From: Massospora cicadina
Taxonomy: Eukaryota; Entomophthoromycota; Entomophthoromycetes; Entomophthorales; Entomophthoraceae
DNA length: 64,000 nucleotides
Assembly: GCA_022478985.1 (NCBI GenBank)
Contig: JAKSZP010017354.1
Coordinates: 1 to 64,000, forward strand
Direction of reading: 5' to 3'
A program made the translations under genes and the position numbers. A model generated the notes under the pieces. The model saw only the letters and a list, made by a program, of their open reading frames with translations, had not been told where the DNA came from and did not search any database. This document shows, piece after piece, positions 53,969 through 64,000 of the stretch (its first letter is position 1; each line of letters opens with the position of its first letter).

Positions 53969-55404
53969 TGTGAGTTCATAGTAACCAAGGAGGTAATTAC
54001 TTAGACCATTACAGAGAGGATAAAGGATATCACCAAAAATTAGTGGATGATTTATCAAAGATGTTAGCAGATGATTTAAAGAAGACTGGCCTTCTATCTT
54101 GGTTTGTTATTATCTAAGACGAGACCATAATTCCAGGGGCTCAACATACCTAGCGACTCTGAAAAGGGACGTTCTAGGGCTATGTAAGAAGTAAAAATGT
54201 TCAAACATAAACCAAAAGCACCATAAACCAGCAAATTGGCTGAAATGGGGTCAACCGTGGGTCTTGTGGGGGCAACCCACAGGGACAGGAGAGGCAGGGA
54301 TGATGGAGACTCCTCTGAGTATACAATTGTTGGTTATTACATGTAATATACTAAAATGGTGGAAGGGTACTTACTAGATGTATTGCAGCATTTTCAATTG
54401 ATTGGTGGGGCATATTAAGGTTTCATACGTGCTAGGCACACACAATAACTTTTGAGGATGGTTGAGGGCATAAGCTCTTAAGCTCAGACAGAGAGCGGCG
54501 AGTTGCTAAACTATTGGATCAGAACATCCGCTTAAAATTAATTTTTCTACATTGTGCAGATGGCGGCATGATTTTTCAAATACAATTAAGAGAAAATTTA
54601 ATTATGGTGTAGTAGGCGGATTTTAAGGAAATAATAAGGGGATAATAAATTTATTGGAAAAGGGGTTCATAATATAAGGAATAAATAGGAAACATACCCT
54701 AAGGAGGGGCTGTTGCCTTTATAGGAGGGGGGAGAGCTATAGTTCCTAAAGCACTAGTCTGGGACTGGGCCTCTGAGGCATATAATGATATAACGAGTTA
54801 AGAAATAGCTTAAGGGTTGGGAGAAGATTAACATAGATTTTAGATAACATCTTAAAGATTTTTGATATCTTATATTATGGGTTGGTGAATAATTTGGATT
54901 ATAAGTGCAAGTTTTGTACAGATTCTGTTCTGATTGGTAAATTAGCATAGATAATTCTGCCTGAAGTCGTTTCAACTGAGAAAACAATTAAAAAACCTTT
55001 AAGGTGGATTGAGTAATCCAGGGGGTTGGTATGAGATTCATGAACTAATTAAGACTCATTACATATTGTTAGATTTGTTTGGGCTCATATGGTATTTGGG
55101 GCTTTTTGGGTTTTTTTGCATATTTTGAGTAACCAGGCTAAGTGTGGGATGATCCCTAGGGTAACGCCAGAGGCCCTTTGAATGGTAAATCTCCATGAAG
55201 ACATTTTCTGTTATTTTTTAATAAGGATGAAGAGAAAAAAGGGAGATGGAAGCCATTAGGGGCAAAGAAAGTAACCCAAAATTTATCTACTACATGATCA
55301 AGGTTTCTCAAATGGGATAAGGAACTACGAGAGCTGGGGTCTCTCTTACGCCTGAAAAGGTACTTATCAAAATCCAAGTGGAAAAGCCAGCATCAAGACT
55401 TACA
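53969..55404 (-). repeat. 5' LTR of element G (edges approximate)
   Basis: Partner of 23005-24410. Minus-strand TATA box CTCCTATAAAGGCA at ~54729-54716 (CCCATAAAGACA in the other copy). Its minus-strand start, TGTAAGTC at 55404, is preceded by C's coding remnant. Confidence 0.65.
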
Positions 55405-55599
55405 TTACAGAGCTTTGGGGCGCGGAATTTTTGACTAGGCTTTAATTTGGGGGAAGCGACTGTGTTGATAGCTGGAGGTAGAGACAGAATGAGCTGTTTA
55501 GGTGGATTACCATGACTAAGTCAGAGTTTGTATTTATGGTGGTACCCATTAGGGGATTTTAGATTATGATGTCAAGAGATATTGGGTAGAACTTTTTAC

Positions 55600-56440
55600 A
55601 AAGGCATATTGGAAGTTGATCTTATAAGATTACAGTGAGTCCTGGTCTGCCTATGCACCAACTTTTGGGGTTGCAATAGTAAGTGATTAACTTCTGTTTG
55701 AACAACCACAGTATGTTAAGCACTTTTGAAGGTACCGTCAGAGTATCAATAATCATGAATTAGCAGCCAAATCTTTATTGTAGATGGCTCATGCGCTTTA
55801 TGACACTAGCTTCCTAGAAAAGTAAGCCATAGGATGTTTCCACCCATTATGTTATTACTAAAAAGATGGCACCAACAGCAGTGCCAGAGACGCCACAAGA
55901 CACATTAAAGAGCTTATATTCATTGGTATACTAATAACAGAAGCATTAGTTAATAACTATTCTATTGCCTCTAAAAGCATGTTAGCACTTTGGGGTCTTA
56001 AATAAAAAGACTCGTTCTTGCCTGTTAGAGTTTAAAGGAGTAAAGTAAATTTGAAAAGATGGTGAGAACTTTTCAAAAAGAAGTGACTATTCCTTGGAAG
56101 CTGCACAGTTGCTTCAGCTTCATCCAAGTTGGAAAAGAGAGGATGGCATCTAAACTGAGTGGCGCGATGGAATGACCATCTTTAAGTAGTAAATAACACA
56201 GGAATTGAACTTCAAAGTTATAGAACTCCAATTGTATGTTTAGAAACTAGAACATCTTTGTGGACTGCTGCAGTTGTTGCACCCATATCAATATTAGTGT
56301 AGATCAATGGCGAGCAAAAAGATCAAAATGTTTATGTTTGTTATTGCACAAGGGAGCCTGAGATTACCCAGAACGTCATCAATGTGATGCTTATAGACTG
56401 CTGGAGCGTTTTCAAACCAGATAACGTAACCTTATAGTAG
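55600..56440 (-). pseudogene. RT-RNase H remnant of element C
   Basis: Minus strand: WFENAPAVYKHHIDDVLGNL (~56405) then RLPCAITNINILIF, the RT active site with YIDD degraded to TNIN. RNase H pieces follow: NVSCGVSGTAVGAIF (~55905) and VVVQTEVNHLLLQPQKLVHR (~55700), corresponding to the DAS, TDH and Y...L..RQ landmarks. Several stops. The next part of pol, integrase, is on the far side of G at ~22.9-21.6 kb. Confidence 0.7.
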
Positions 56441-57025
56441 TATTCAATACCAGGTGTTAATTGCTATCAATCACCCTTGGCCAGAATTGCCCCGTACTTG
56501 ATGGAAAGAGTTCACCAGGTGGAGTTTAAAGAAAAGTTTTAATTTGTATTTGCTTTATTGATTGAGACCTTACAATTTTAAGATATGAATTAGAGACTAT
56601 AACAATATTCAGAAGTCCATAATACATGCAAGGTCTCAGAGTGCCATTGTGTTTTGCGCAAAACTATTAGAGATGACACTGGAGATGATTTATTAATCAC
56701 TTGCCCCTTTTTTAGCATATTTTTTAATCCAGGTCTTTAACGCCTTGTCTTTCTTTGCGGTATAGGAATATAGGGGTCAATTTTTTTATAATAAGGTAAA
56801 ACGTAGATTGGAAACTCATACTCAGTTAAGAGTAATTTAACAGCTGATTAGCGTTTTAACAGATAAAAACAGATTCAAAAGGTACAAGAATAAGAGGTAA
56901 AGTAGATAATTCTAGAACAACATTAATATAGGAGTCGTACTGTTGCATCACTGCATCTCCTGTTGTCATAGTGGGGAGAATTATATCATTATATGAGAAT
57001 AGGAGGTTAAGGATAGCATGTTCCT

Positions 57026-57076
57026 CTTTTTTAGCACTAGTGGTGCCCAACCCAAAAAGGGGGAGACGCTACACAT
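57026..57076 (-). mobile_element. Micro-retroposon insertion, copy 5 (51 bp, second subfamily)
   Basis: The insert begins CTTTTTTAGCACTAGTGGTG and continues CCCAACCCAAAAAGGGGGAG then ACGCTACACAT. It is flanked by perfect 16-bp repeats AGGATAGCATGTTCCT (57010-57025 and 57077-57092). On the minus strand it reads ...GGGTTGGGCACCACTAGTGC followed by TAAAAAA. This is the same layout as the other copies but with CACCACTAGTGC in place of ACCATCTAGTAC. Longest copy and therefore most informative on the parent sequence. Confidence 0.85.
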
Positions 57077-57238
57077 AGGATAGCATGTTCCTATCCAAGT
57101 CAATGCTTACTGACTGGCAGCGCCACCATTATAACGTTAAAATCACCAGGTACAATAACTCTGTTATTGCCAAGAAATTTTACAAGAACTCATAATCATG
57201 GGCAATAAAACGCAATGGCTTGCGCAAAAATTGTGTCA

Positions 57239-57466
57239 TCATAGGATAAGTGACGTCCTATGACAGGCTAACCTGGGGTACTTCAATATCAAAACCTGCA
57301 CAACCAGCAGGTCAATATAGTTCCATGTACCTCCAGTGTCCACTGTGGCATTTACAGTTACCTTGCACAGTCTTACTGTAGTATATATGAGAAACAAGAA
57401 GTAAGAACAGTAAAATTTATTTACTAGTTGAGGGAACAGATGGTTAGACTTAATTTCCTGCCTCAT
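57239..57466 (-). pseudogene. Protease remnant of element C
   Basis: Frame of 75 codons with KVTVNATVDTGGTWNYIDLL at ~57366-57305. DTG is intact and W-NYID corresponds to the usual NFID. Nothing of gag is recognisable upstream. Confidence 0.75.
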
Positions 57467-57469
57467 GAA

Positions 57470-58223
57470 ACTTCCTGTTATTATATCTAATTATGGAGTA
57501 AGAGTGAATAGATTCTGCCCAAGCGTATTGTCAGACTTTGCTTTAATTTAGAGGAAGCCATGACTTTAGGTTTATAGTATATTCATTCCTTTAACTGATG
57601 TTAAATTTCCTGTTATTACCATTGACATCAATTTATAGTTACTATAGATATTTAATCATGGTCAAAGACTGATATTATTATTGTAGTTTATCTACCAATG
57701 TTTTATTGAACCTAACGCCTAAAATCACTAATACTCTTATATCACAAGCACTGAGCAATTCCCAGAATAAAGCCGAGCTTACAACCTAACAAACTTTAAA
57801 GAAATCGCCCTATTAATGCTCCACTGGCCAATGAGATAGAGAAGAATGCTTGATCCAAGTTACTATTCATCTTGATGTTAGGCTTAAGGACGTGTTAAGC
57901 GTTAGTACTTATACTCACATCCACTAACCTCCTTACGCCGCATAATATGCCTTATCATATATTGACTGCCTAATAACAGATCATGGAAACCACTTAACTG
58001 TGTCACTATTAATTGATCTCAGTCCATCCTTCAACAAAAATCTTGATCTACTCCAACTCTGAACCCGGAATGTGCCATTGCTTCCTGCATTCATAAATCT
58101 ACTTTCACACTCACACGTGGTATCCGCCTATAACTCATCACAACCTGATTTTCCCTTGGTACTTTAGATAGGAATTACCTTTTTTTAATAAAGTTTTTTT
58201 ACATTACTGTATTTATTTAAAGT
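57470..58223. other. No gene recognised
   Basis: AT-rich, stops in all frames. By position it could include C's gag, but no motif is visible. Confidence 0.4.
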
Positions 58224-58457
58224 TTAGAGTCCATTTATATAGGACTGATTGATCTCCAGCCTACCAAGAATTGCTAAAAACTCTGAACCTCTAGAGAGGA
58301 TTATGTTCCAACCCAAGTTGTCCTGCCTGACACCTCTGAGTAGACAATAATTTACCCTCACTCTTGTTTCCAAGAGAGCGCAAAGCTGAGACACATGACA
58401 GAGGAATGGACTAGGGTCTACAGAAGTCTGGTAAGGGTATAAATTTATAAGATTCAT
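58224..58457 (-). pseudogene. Possible second protease-like remnant
   Basis: 77-codon frame with QLCALLETRVRVNYCLLRG. The pattern ALL(D/E)T.....NY resembles an aspartic-protease site (ALLDTGASVNY) but lacks D-T-G, so the call is weak. If real, it belongs to an element other than C, whose protease is at 57.3 kb. Confidence 0.25.
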
Positions 58458-60125
58458 GAACTGGGTTTAAATGGTGCTGGTATTCAACTTGGTTGACCAG
58501 AAATATCTGATAAGGTGAGATTGCTGGACCTTGGGCTCTACAGGGATTGCAATTATTCCTAAAAGGTTTATCTGCGATATTGGTGTAAAAGGCTTAATTT
58601 TCATAATGAGAAAGTTCCATATTAACCAATACAATCTCCAGAACTACTAGGAGGTAGAGAAGACATCTTAGAAGCAAAAATTCGTTTAGTGGAGTGACTG
58701 ACCCTATAATTATGTACTGTCTCTTAGTCTTTATTATTATGAGGCGGAAGCAAAATGGGCAACAATGTAATGTTCATTTTATCATTAGATGAATTTACTA
58801 TCTTACCAGGTCATACTTTTTTCTTTTATATTATAACTCATGACCAAGTTCTGTCATGATAGGTGTTGGGATTTCAGCCCAATCTGAGTATTAATCACCT
58901 CTAATGGCGGAAACATAAAGAATCCAAAGAAACGATCACTTCTGTTGTCATGGTTTGAACCAATACAAAGGATTGATAACAACTGCTTCAGGGTTCAAAC
59001 CAATTTTAATGATTAATTACCTCTAGTTTAAAGAGATTGTAGGATGCCGCCAAAATCAAGGAGAATTATTTAGATAATGGACTGACTTGAAAGTTCCTTG
59101 AAATTTTTCTTGAAGAATTAGAAGTTCATCCCCCATAGTAAACCCTTACTTGTTATAGATAATTCCTACTTAAACACAAATTTTCTGGTCAACAAAATTA
59201 AATAGCATATTATAAAGGGTATTTGACAAATAAAAAGCTATTACTTTTATTTTATTTTTTTTGTAAGTAAAGAAAGTCTTAAGCCAGGATATTTGGGTGC
59301 TCTAAACTTTTCTAAATGGTTGAATTTTATTCCCCTCATCCCAACATGTTACTGGTTCTCCAGCCAGGTCATCCCAATCTATGAAAAATCAACAACTACA
59401 GTGAAAAATAGTTACTTGGCTTTAGATACCTCTTCCTACTGCAAAACTTCCCACCTTAGTGAGTGAGCGGGTAATTTGCATGTAGACAACCCGTTGCATT
59501 ACATACCTTCTGTTGCCAGCATCTATGGATGTTGACCTCACCACTTTTTCTCTTGATTGCTACAAATACAAGTCTTGGAATTCTATATTCCTTTAACCTT
59601 CTCGTTATATGCTTTTTACAACTACACAAATGAATCAAAAAAGAACTCTTGCTGTTAATCCAATGCTGGGTCTATGTTTTGCTACAACTATCAATGACAA
59701 ACAATATGTAGTGGTTGCACTGAACACTACTTACACCAATTTACTCACCTAACTTCATACCATTTATTTCAAGTAACAAGATCTCACCAAGACCTACTCA
59801 AAGATCTTTCCTTATATGAAACCTTGCATACCTTGTTGACTTTAAACCCCCTCTTCTACTTTCCATTTAGATACATGGAGCATAATCTCTCATTATTAAC
59901 AACTCTTGAATGACATACAAACACAATTAAACCGCCTTAGTAAAGGATAAAATAAGAGATTTCCATTATGAACTCTTCACCCAAATTAATAATTTAAGTT
60001 TTTTCTCAAAATTAAATTGGAATAAATGCCATGTAAAGCAATCTCAAATTAACACTCTGATAACATTTGTGGAGGACAGCTTCATTTATCTTAGGAGTTA
60101 ACTTATCAAAACTGGGAAACCCTGG
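58458..60125. other. No gene recognised
   Basis: 1.7 kb of AT-rich sequence. No domain, LTR pair, SINE head or micro-insertion was recognised. Confidence 0.45.
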
Positions 60126-60656
60126 ATCATACTCATTATCTGGTCCACTGGGGATGCCAGGTGATCCTGGGCCTCCAAGAAGCCCTGGAACTGTTTGGAA
60201 GCCTGGACCCTAGAAGTCCTGGGGCACCTAAACACCCTGGTATGCTGGGCCCACCAGGCCCCTTAGCCCCCTTAGACTCCTGGGCCTCCAGGGCCCAGTA
60301 GCAGTTTGTTGATTCTGGAAGTAAGGATCAATTCTTTTTTTCAGAAAGTAAAACTGTTAAACACCCAGTTAGGACGCGCTGTTGAGGAAAGTGAACTCAC
60401 CTAATATGGGGCACCTTTAAATGCAAAAGTCTCTCTATCCACACATCTTGGGAAAATTGTAGCCTTGGAAGCTTTATCTACCTCTGTACAAGGGTTGAAC
60501 CAGTAAATCCTCCTTTTTAAACAGCATCAGTTCAAGCTTAAGGAGACAATGTCTAGTATAAAAAATGAATTTGGGCAGTTGGCCAAGCTTTTGGCTTCTA
60601 AAACTGCCCGCCATTCCGCTCACAAACTTGACCTTGTTATTGATTTAATAAATTAA
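60126..60656 (+). pseudogene. gag remnant of element I, with Gly/Pro-rich tract
   Basis: From 60151 the plus strand reads GMPGDPGPPRSPG and, further on in another frame, PGMLGPPGPLAPL: a collagen-like Gly-X-Y tract like the one in D's gag. Downstream a Met codon at 60549 opens a 35-codon frame MSSIKNEFGQLAKLLASKTA. Gag identity is inferred from the tract and from lying on the same strand upstream of the protease at 62.9 kb. Confidence 0.4.
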
Positions 60657-62887
60657 ATTGCGTAGTCAAACAGATGCCATTCACCCACATGAATACTTAG
60701 ATGGTACCAAAATTTCCCAGGCTGAATAAGTGCCTCATGCGTTTATCCATGTAGTCAATCCATCATCCATCCAGCAATGTCCTTTAGCAATTTTACTATG
60801 CCTTGTATGAAAGAGATGTATTTCCTTCTTATTTTGTTATAAGGGCGCTATGGAGATGGTCATCAATTACTAACTTTAAGCATCTATCCAACTGCATCAT
60901 CTAAGTTGCCCAATAAATTATGGTCCCCGCTTAAAGATTTGTCACGCTTGGTACAATGCTAAGACCACTCTGCTCTGAGAGTTTAGGAGTAGTATAACCT
61001 TGAAAAACTAAATTGGCTTTCATGAAGTTTAGCCTCAATTGAGGAGAATCTATAGATGAATTCTTTCAAATGTTAGTATATCAATGCCTAGGCTTTAGTT
61101 GCAGAAAATTTAATCACCTTATTTGATGTCATAACAGCTGCTTTATCTGAGTGCCAAGTCATGCCAAATATACATCTATACTTTTGAGGCGACGAAGCAC
61201 AACCTTACCTTGCTGCTGCATAAGATAAATGCTCCTATATAGATTCCTCCCAATCTATAAAACTTCTGGGCCAATTGTTCTACCCCTGTTGGGATTTTAT
61301 AAAGCCCATATCATCCTACTAAATTGATTATATTGTTATCTGCTTTATCTGCTGAGGGCGATTTTTTATAAGGAAAACCCCATAGAAAATAGGATATTTT
61401 CATTTAATATGGTATCTCTTATTTTAGTTTATTTCCTTTATAGAATGTTACCTAATTTGGTAGTATTCATTTTGTCAGATACTAATGTTCCATTATGAGA
61501 GTTCTTGATAATTCTTTCAAGTAATATAATAATTAGTTTAACAAACATTAATCAAAATATTTTTTATATATTAATCAGAGTTTTGTTGCCAGTCAATAAG
61601 GGTTTATTGCAATTGCTGAATGGTAACGCTTTTAATAGCATCAGCTTGCGGGTTAATCTAAAAGCAATGCAACCTGCTATCAATGGGTAAAAGGTTTCAT
61701 TATCTAGGCAGGTTGCTAGTTAATAATTATAATGCACTGGTATTGGATGAAAGCGTTGAGACACACTCTTCAGAGAATCATTCCAGGAGGGATTGTGATC
61801 TAGTTGGCGGCAGAATCTGACTAGTCAAATGAGTAATCATTATTTTGTACAACTTCTAAGGGCTACATGCATCGGCAACAGATGCTGTTCCTATTGGGGT
61901 GCCAACAGAAAAACTGGGCGCTGAATTCCTTATATAAATCCCTTGAATTTTATTTGGTTGGAAGATTTGATAAGCGTAATAAATTTCTAAACTGTCTTAT
62001 ATATTTTTGTATTATGTCTTAAACTAGAGTTGGAATGATAGTTTCCTTTGTCTATATATTGCCTTTTTATCTCATGATCTCTTGTGTCAATAGTGGAAGG
62101 GAGAAGTTCCTTTTTGTCCAGAAGTTGCCAACTTCAGAGGAAGAGTTGAAGGTATAGGTTTTCCCTTGTCTGGAATATTCTTAAGTACCGTAAAGTATCA
62201 GAAAAAAGAGCGTTAACACCAGTCTAGCGATGAAGATATACTAAATTAGTTGTGAAGAGCTCAACTAGGTAATAGTTTATAAAATTATTAACCCATCTCA
62301 CATTATACTAACCAACAATCTATTCAACGCACACTTAGACTTGTGCAATAAACATACAGAATTTTGCAGTCCCTAAATCTCATACCCATGTTCTAGTTGT
62401 TATACCTCCAAAAATATCTACCCTGATCCAGTATTGTATTTATTGCAAGCGTACCAGTCACACTGTGGATAGCATTTCTGTCACCCTCTTAGTAATGCAG
62501 CAAAACATCAGTCACCTTATGGCAAGAGCCTCTCTATAAATACAGTTTCTGAGAACATTAAATTACCAATTCCATGGCTAAGACTTCAGCTATTTGTATA
62601 AAGGCAGCTCAGTTTAAGTCAATTTACCAACTATTATTCAAGGCAATAAAAACATAAAATTTTCATATCTCTATATTGGATAATTAGAAAAACAAATTTT
62701 TACGGTCAGATCCATTAGTAACAGCCAGGTTTTAACTAAATCTTAGACAAGCTAAAAAACTTCTAAGTTTTCATTAGTAAAACCTCATCTAGATTCGCTG
62801 AAAATATGTATTAATTGCTATTTATCAAAGAACTCTCAGTTTAGATCTTTAGTTTATGAGTAGAGGTTGTAATACATGAAGTTAAAG
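60657..62887. other. No gene recognised; presumed rest of element I gag
   Basis: Stops in all frames and no clear capsid or zinc-knuckle motif. Position between gag-like tract and protease suggests decayed gag. Confidence 0.35.
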
Positions 62888-63059
62888 TTTTGATATAGTT
62901 GACACTGGATCCCTAGTTAACATTATATCCCTTCAACTAATTCAAACTAAAATGGCTCCTGACTTAATCCACCAGGCTGAATATGGAACAGCGGGAGCTC
63001 AGACCACTAAAGCAATTGTAGCATACTCTGCCTTACTTTTAGATTTAAGAAGCCTCTGA
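62888..63059 (+). pseudogene. Protease remnant of element I
   Basis: 57-codon open stretch FDIVDTGSLVNIISLQLIQT continuing to a TGA at 63057-63059. DTG codons at 62901-62909 and V-NIIS after it fit a Ty3/gypsy aspartic protease. It is on the plus strand, in the order gag (60.1-60.7), protease, RT (63.9) of a single element. Confidence 0.8.
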
Positions 63060-63839
63060 TTACTTCTCCAGCCATAGTCTTAAATACAGTAATTACAAAT
63101 TACACGTTGGAGTATAACTAATGATAGAATTTAATTGTATCATTAACTGAATGTAAAAATATCTAACTTCTGGAATATTGGGTATCAATGCTAATTGATC
63201 TCCTATATAAAAATAAGAGGCCTTAAGAAGCGTTCTTGCCATATTGAGTATACTACCTCTATTTGTCAGATTTAATACCAAGCTCTAAGGCTTAAATTTA
63301 ACTAGCCCCTACACTATGGATGCCAAAGGATGAAATCCCTCTATAAGCCACGCATTCCTATAATTATTTATACGTTCTCAAGTGTAGTGAACTCCCGAGT
63401 CAAATTTCTCATAATAATGTTCCAGAGATATATAAATAAACTAAACTCTATTAAGGAAGCTTATTATACCCTGGGATTCTAGACCATGCCTATGTAAAGT
63501 ATATCTTTGTACTTCTTGTTATTTATCAATTAGGCTCTCAGAATCCCGTGACATTCTGTCATTGCCTATGAATATCTTATCCTATTGAGCATATCATAGA
63601 CGCAAACTGTTTTAGTACTCTAAAAGATTTAAGAATTGACCCGTCTGCTACAATTTTTTAGTCATAAGTAGTAGTTGGGTACACCCTTATTCCTCCCCAA
63701 CATTAATATGTAGACGCCATATTAGAAGGTTATAAAAGATATATTTCTAAGGAACCTGGAGATTATAGAAAAAATGCTTTGCTTTTTCAATAAGTGGAAG
63801 CAGAAAAGCATCCACGTTTTTAAAGCTTAAGCTTATTGA

Positions 63840-64000
63840 AAGTCCAAAGTAGAGGAGGCCAAGTGGCTCTTGAGTTAAAACACCTATCAGAGGCTATACT
63901 ACTTGTAACATTTAAAAGCTCTTGGGCTTTCTCTCTGCTAATAATATGCAAAAAGAATGAAGGTTATTGGGTAGTAGTGGACTGTTAACGCTTAAATTCA
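63840..64000 (+). pseudogene. Start of RT of element I (runs off the window)
   Basis: The last ~70 bases read LLIICKKNEGYWVVVDC then a stop and RLNS, the first conserved RT block (P.L..KK..G..R.CVDYR.LN). Upstream, EEAKWLLS-like sequence fits the preceding helix. The rest of the element lies beyond the right edge. Confidence 0.7.

Larger units (their letters stand above)
23005..55404 (-). mobile_element. Ty3/gypsy chromovirus element G, carrying nested D, E and F
   Basis: Two long repeats (about 23005-24410 and 53969-55404) in the same orientation act as LTRs. Between them, and excluding D, E and F, minus-strand pol can be followed: protease ~53.7 kb, RT 52.4-52.07 kb and again from 42278, RNase H ~41.8 kb, integrase 41.2-40.9 kb, 32.2-31.8 kb and 25.07-24.5 kb with a chromodomain. 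G sits inside element C, whose RNase H side ends at ~55.6 kb and integrase resumes at ~23.0 kb. Little room exists for gag between LTR and protease. LTR inner/outer edges are approximate and no target duplication was found. Confidence 0.8.

Noticed and set aside
1..64000. CRISPR arrays, operons, rRNA genes or bacterial features.
   Set aside because: No regularly spaced repeats, ribosome-binding-site patterns or rRNA-like blocks were seen. All recognisable content is eukaryotic transposon sequence.

Overview
This window is a transposable-element graveyard from a eukaryote, most likely a fungus with a large, AT-rich, repeat-packed genome. Reasons: almost all recognisable coding sequence is decayed Ty3/gypsy pol, most of it chromovirus-type with an integrase C-terminal chromodomain; there are tRNA-derived SINEs; and no ordinary host gene could be identified. 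The lineage within fungi cannot be settled from this sequence.

Layout. 1-3755: AT-rich, degenerate interspersed repeats and two very short retroposed insertions. 3756-16180: Ty3/gypsy element A (+ strand), split by a younger relative, B (5172-11651, target duplication GTGGA). 16181-18902: a pair of ~0.8 kb direct repeats around a 0.58 kb core (a non-autonomous LTR element or rearranged LTR pair); a SINE sits in the first repeat. About 21.5-57.4 kb: a nested stack. Minus-strand element C is split by minus-strand element G (LTRs ~23.0-24.4 and ~54.0-55.4 kb). G is in turn split by D (minus, ~25.1-31.8 kb), E (minus, 32227-40872, duplication CTATC) and F (plus, 42279-51286). F's 5' LTR contains a solo LTR of an E-like family (43546-44697, duplication AACGT). 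D's protease region carries a second SINE. 57.5-64 kb: sparse remnants, including the gag, protease and first RT segment of a plus-strand element I that runs off the window.

Every pol region has frameshifts and stop codons, so nothing here looks able to encode an active polyprotein. The reading frames still serve as rulers: removing E, F or the SINE in D together with one target-site copy rejoins recognisable coding sequence.

Most notable observations. (1) A family of tiny insertions (17-51 bp) ending in CTAGTACTAAAAA or a close variant, each flanked by 13-16 bp target duplications. (2) In A and B an 11-nt segment about 30 bp below a TATA-like box in the LTR is complementary to the primer-binding site just inside the LTR, with three compensating changes between A and B: a Tf1-like self-priming system. 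(3) D and E instead carry tRNA-type primer sites.
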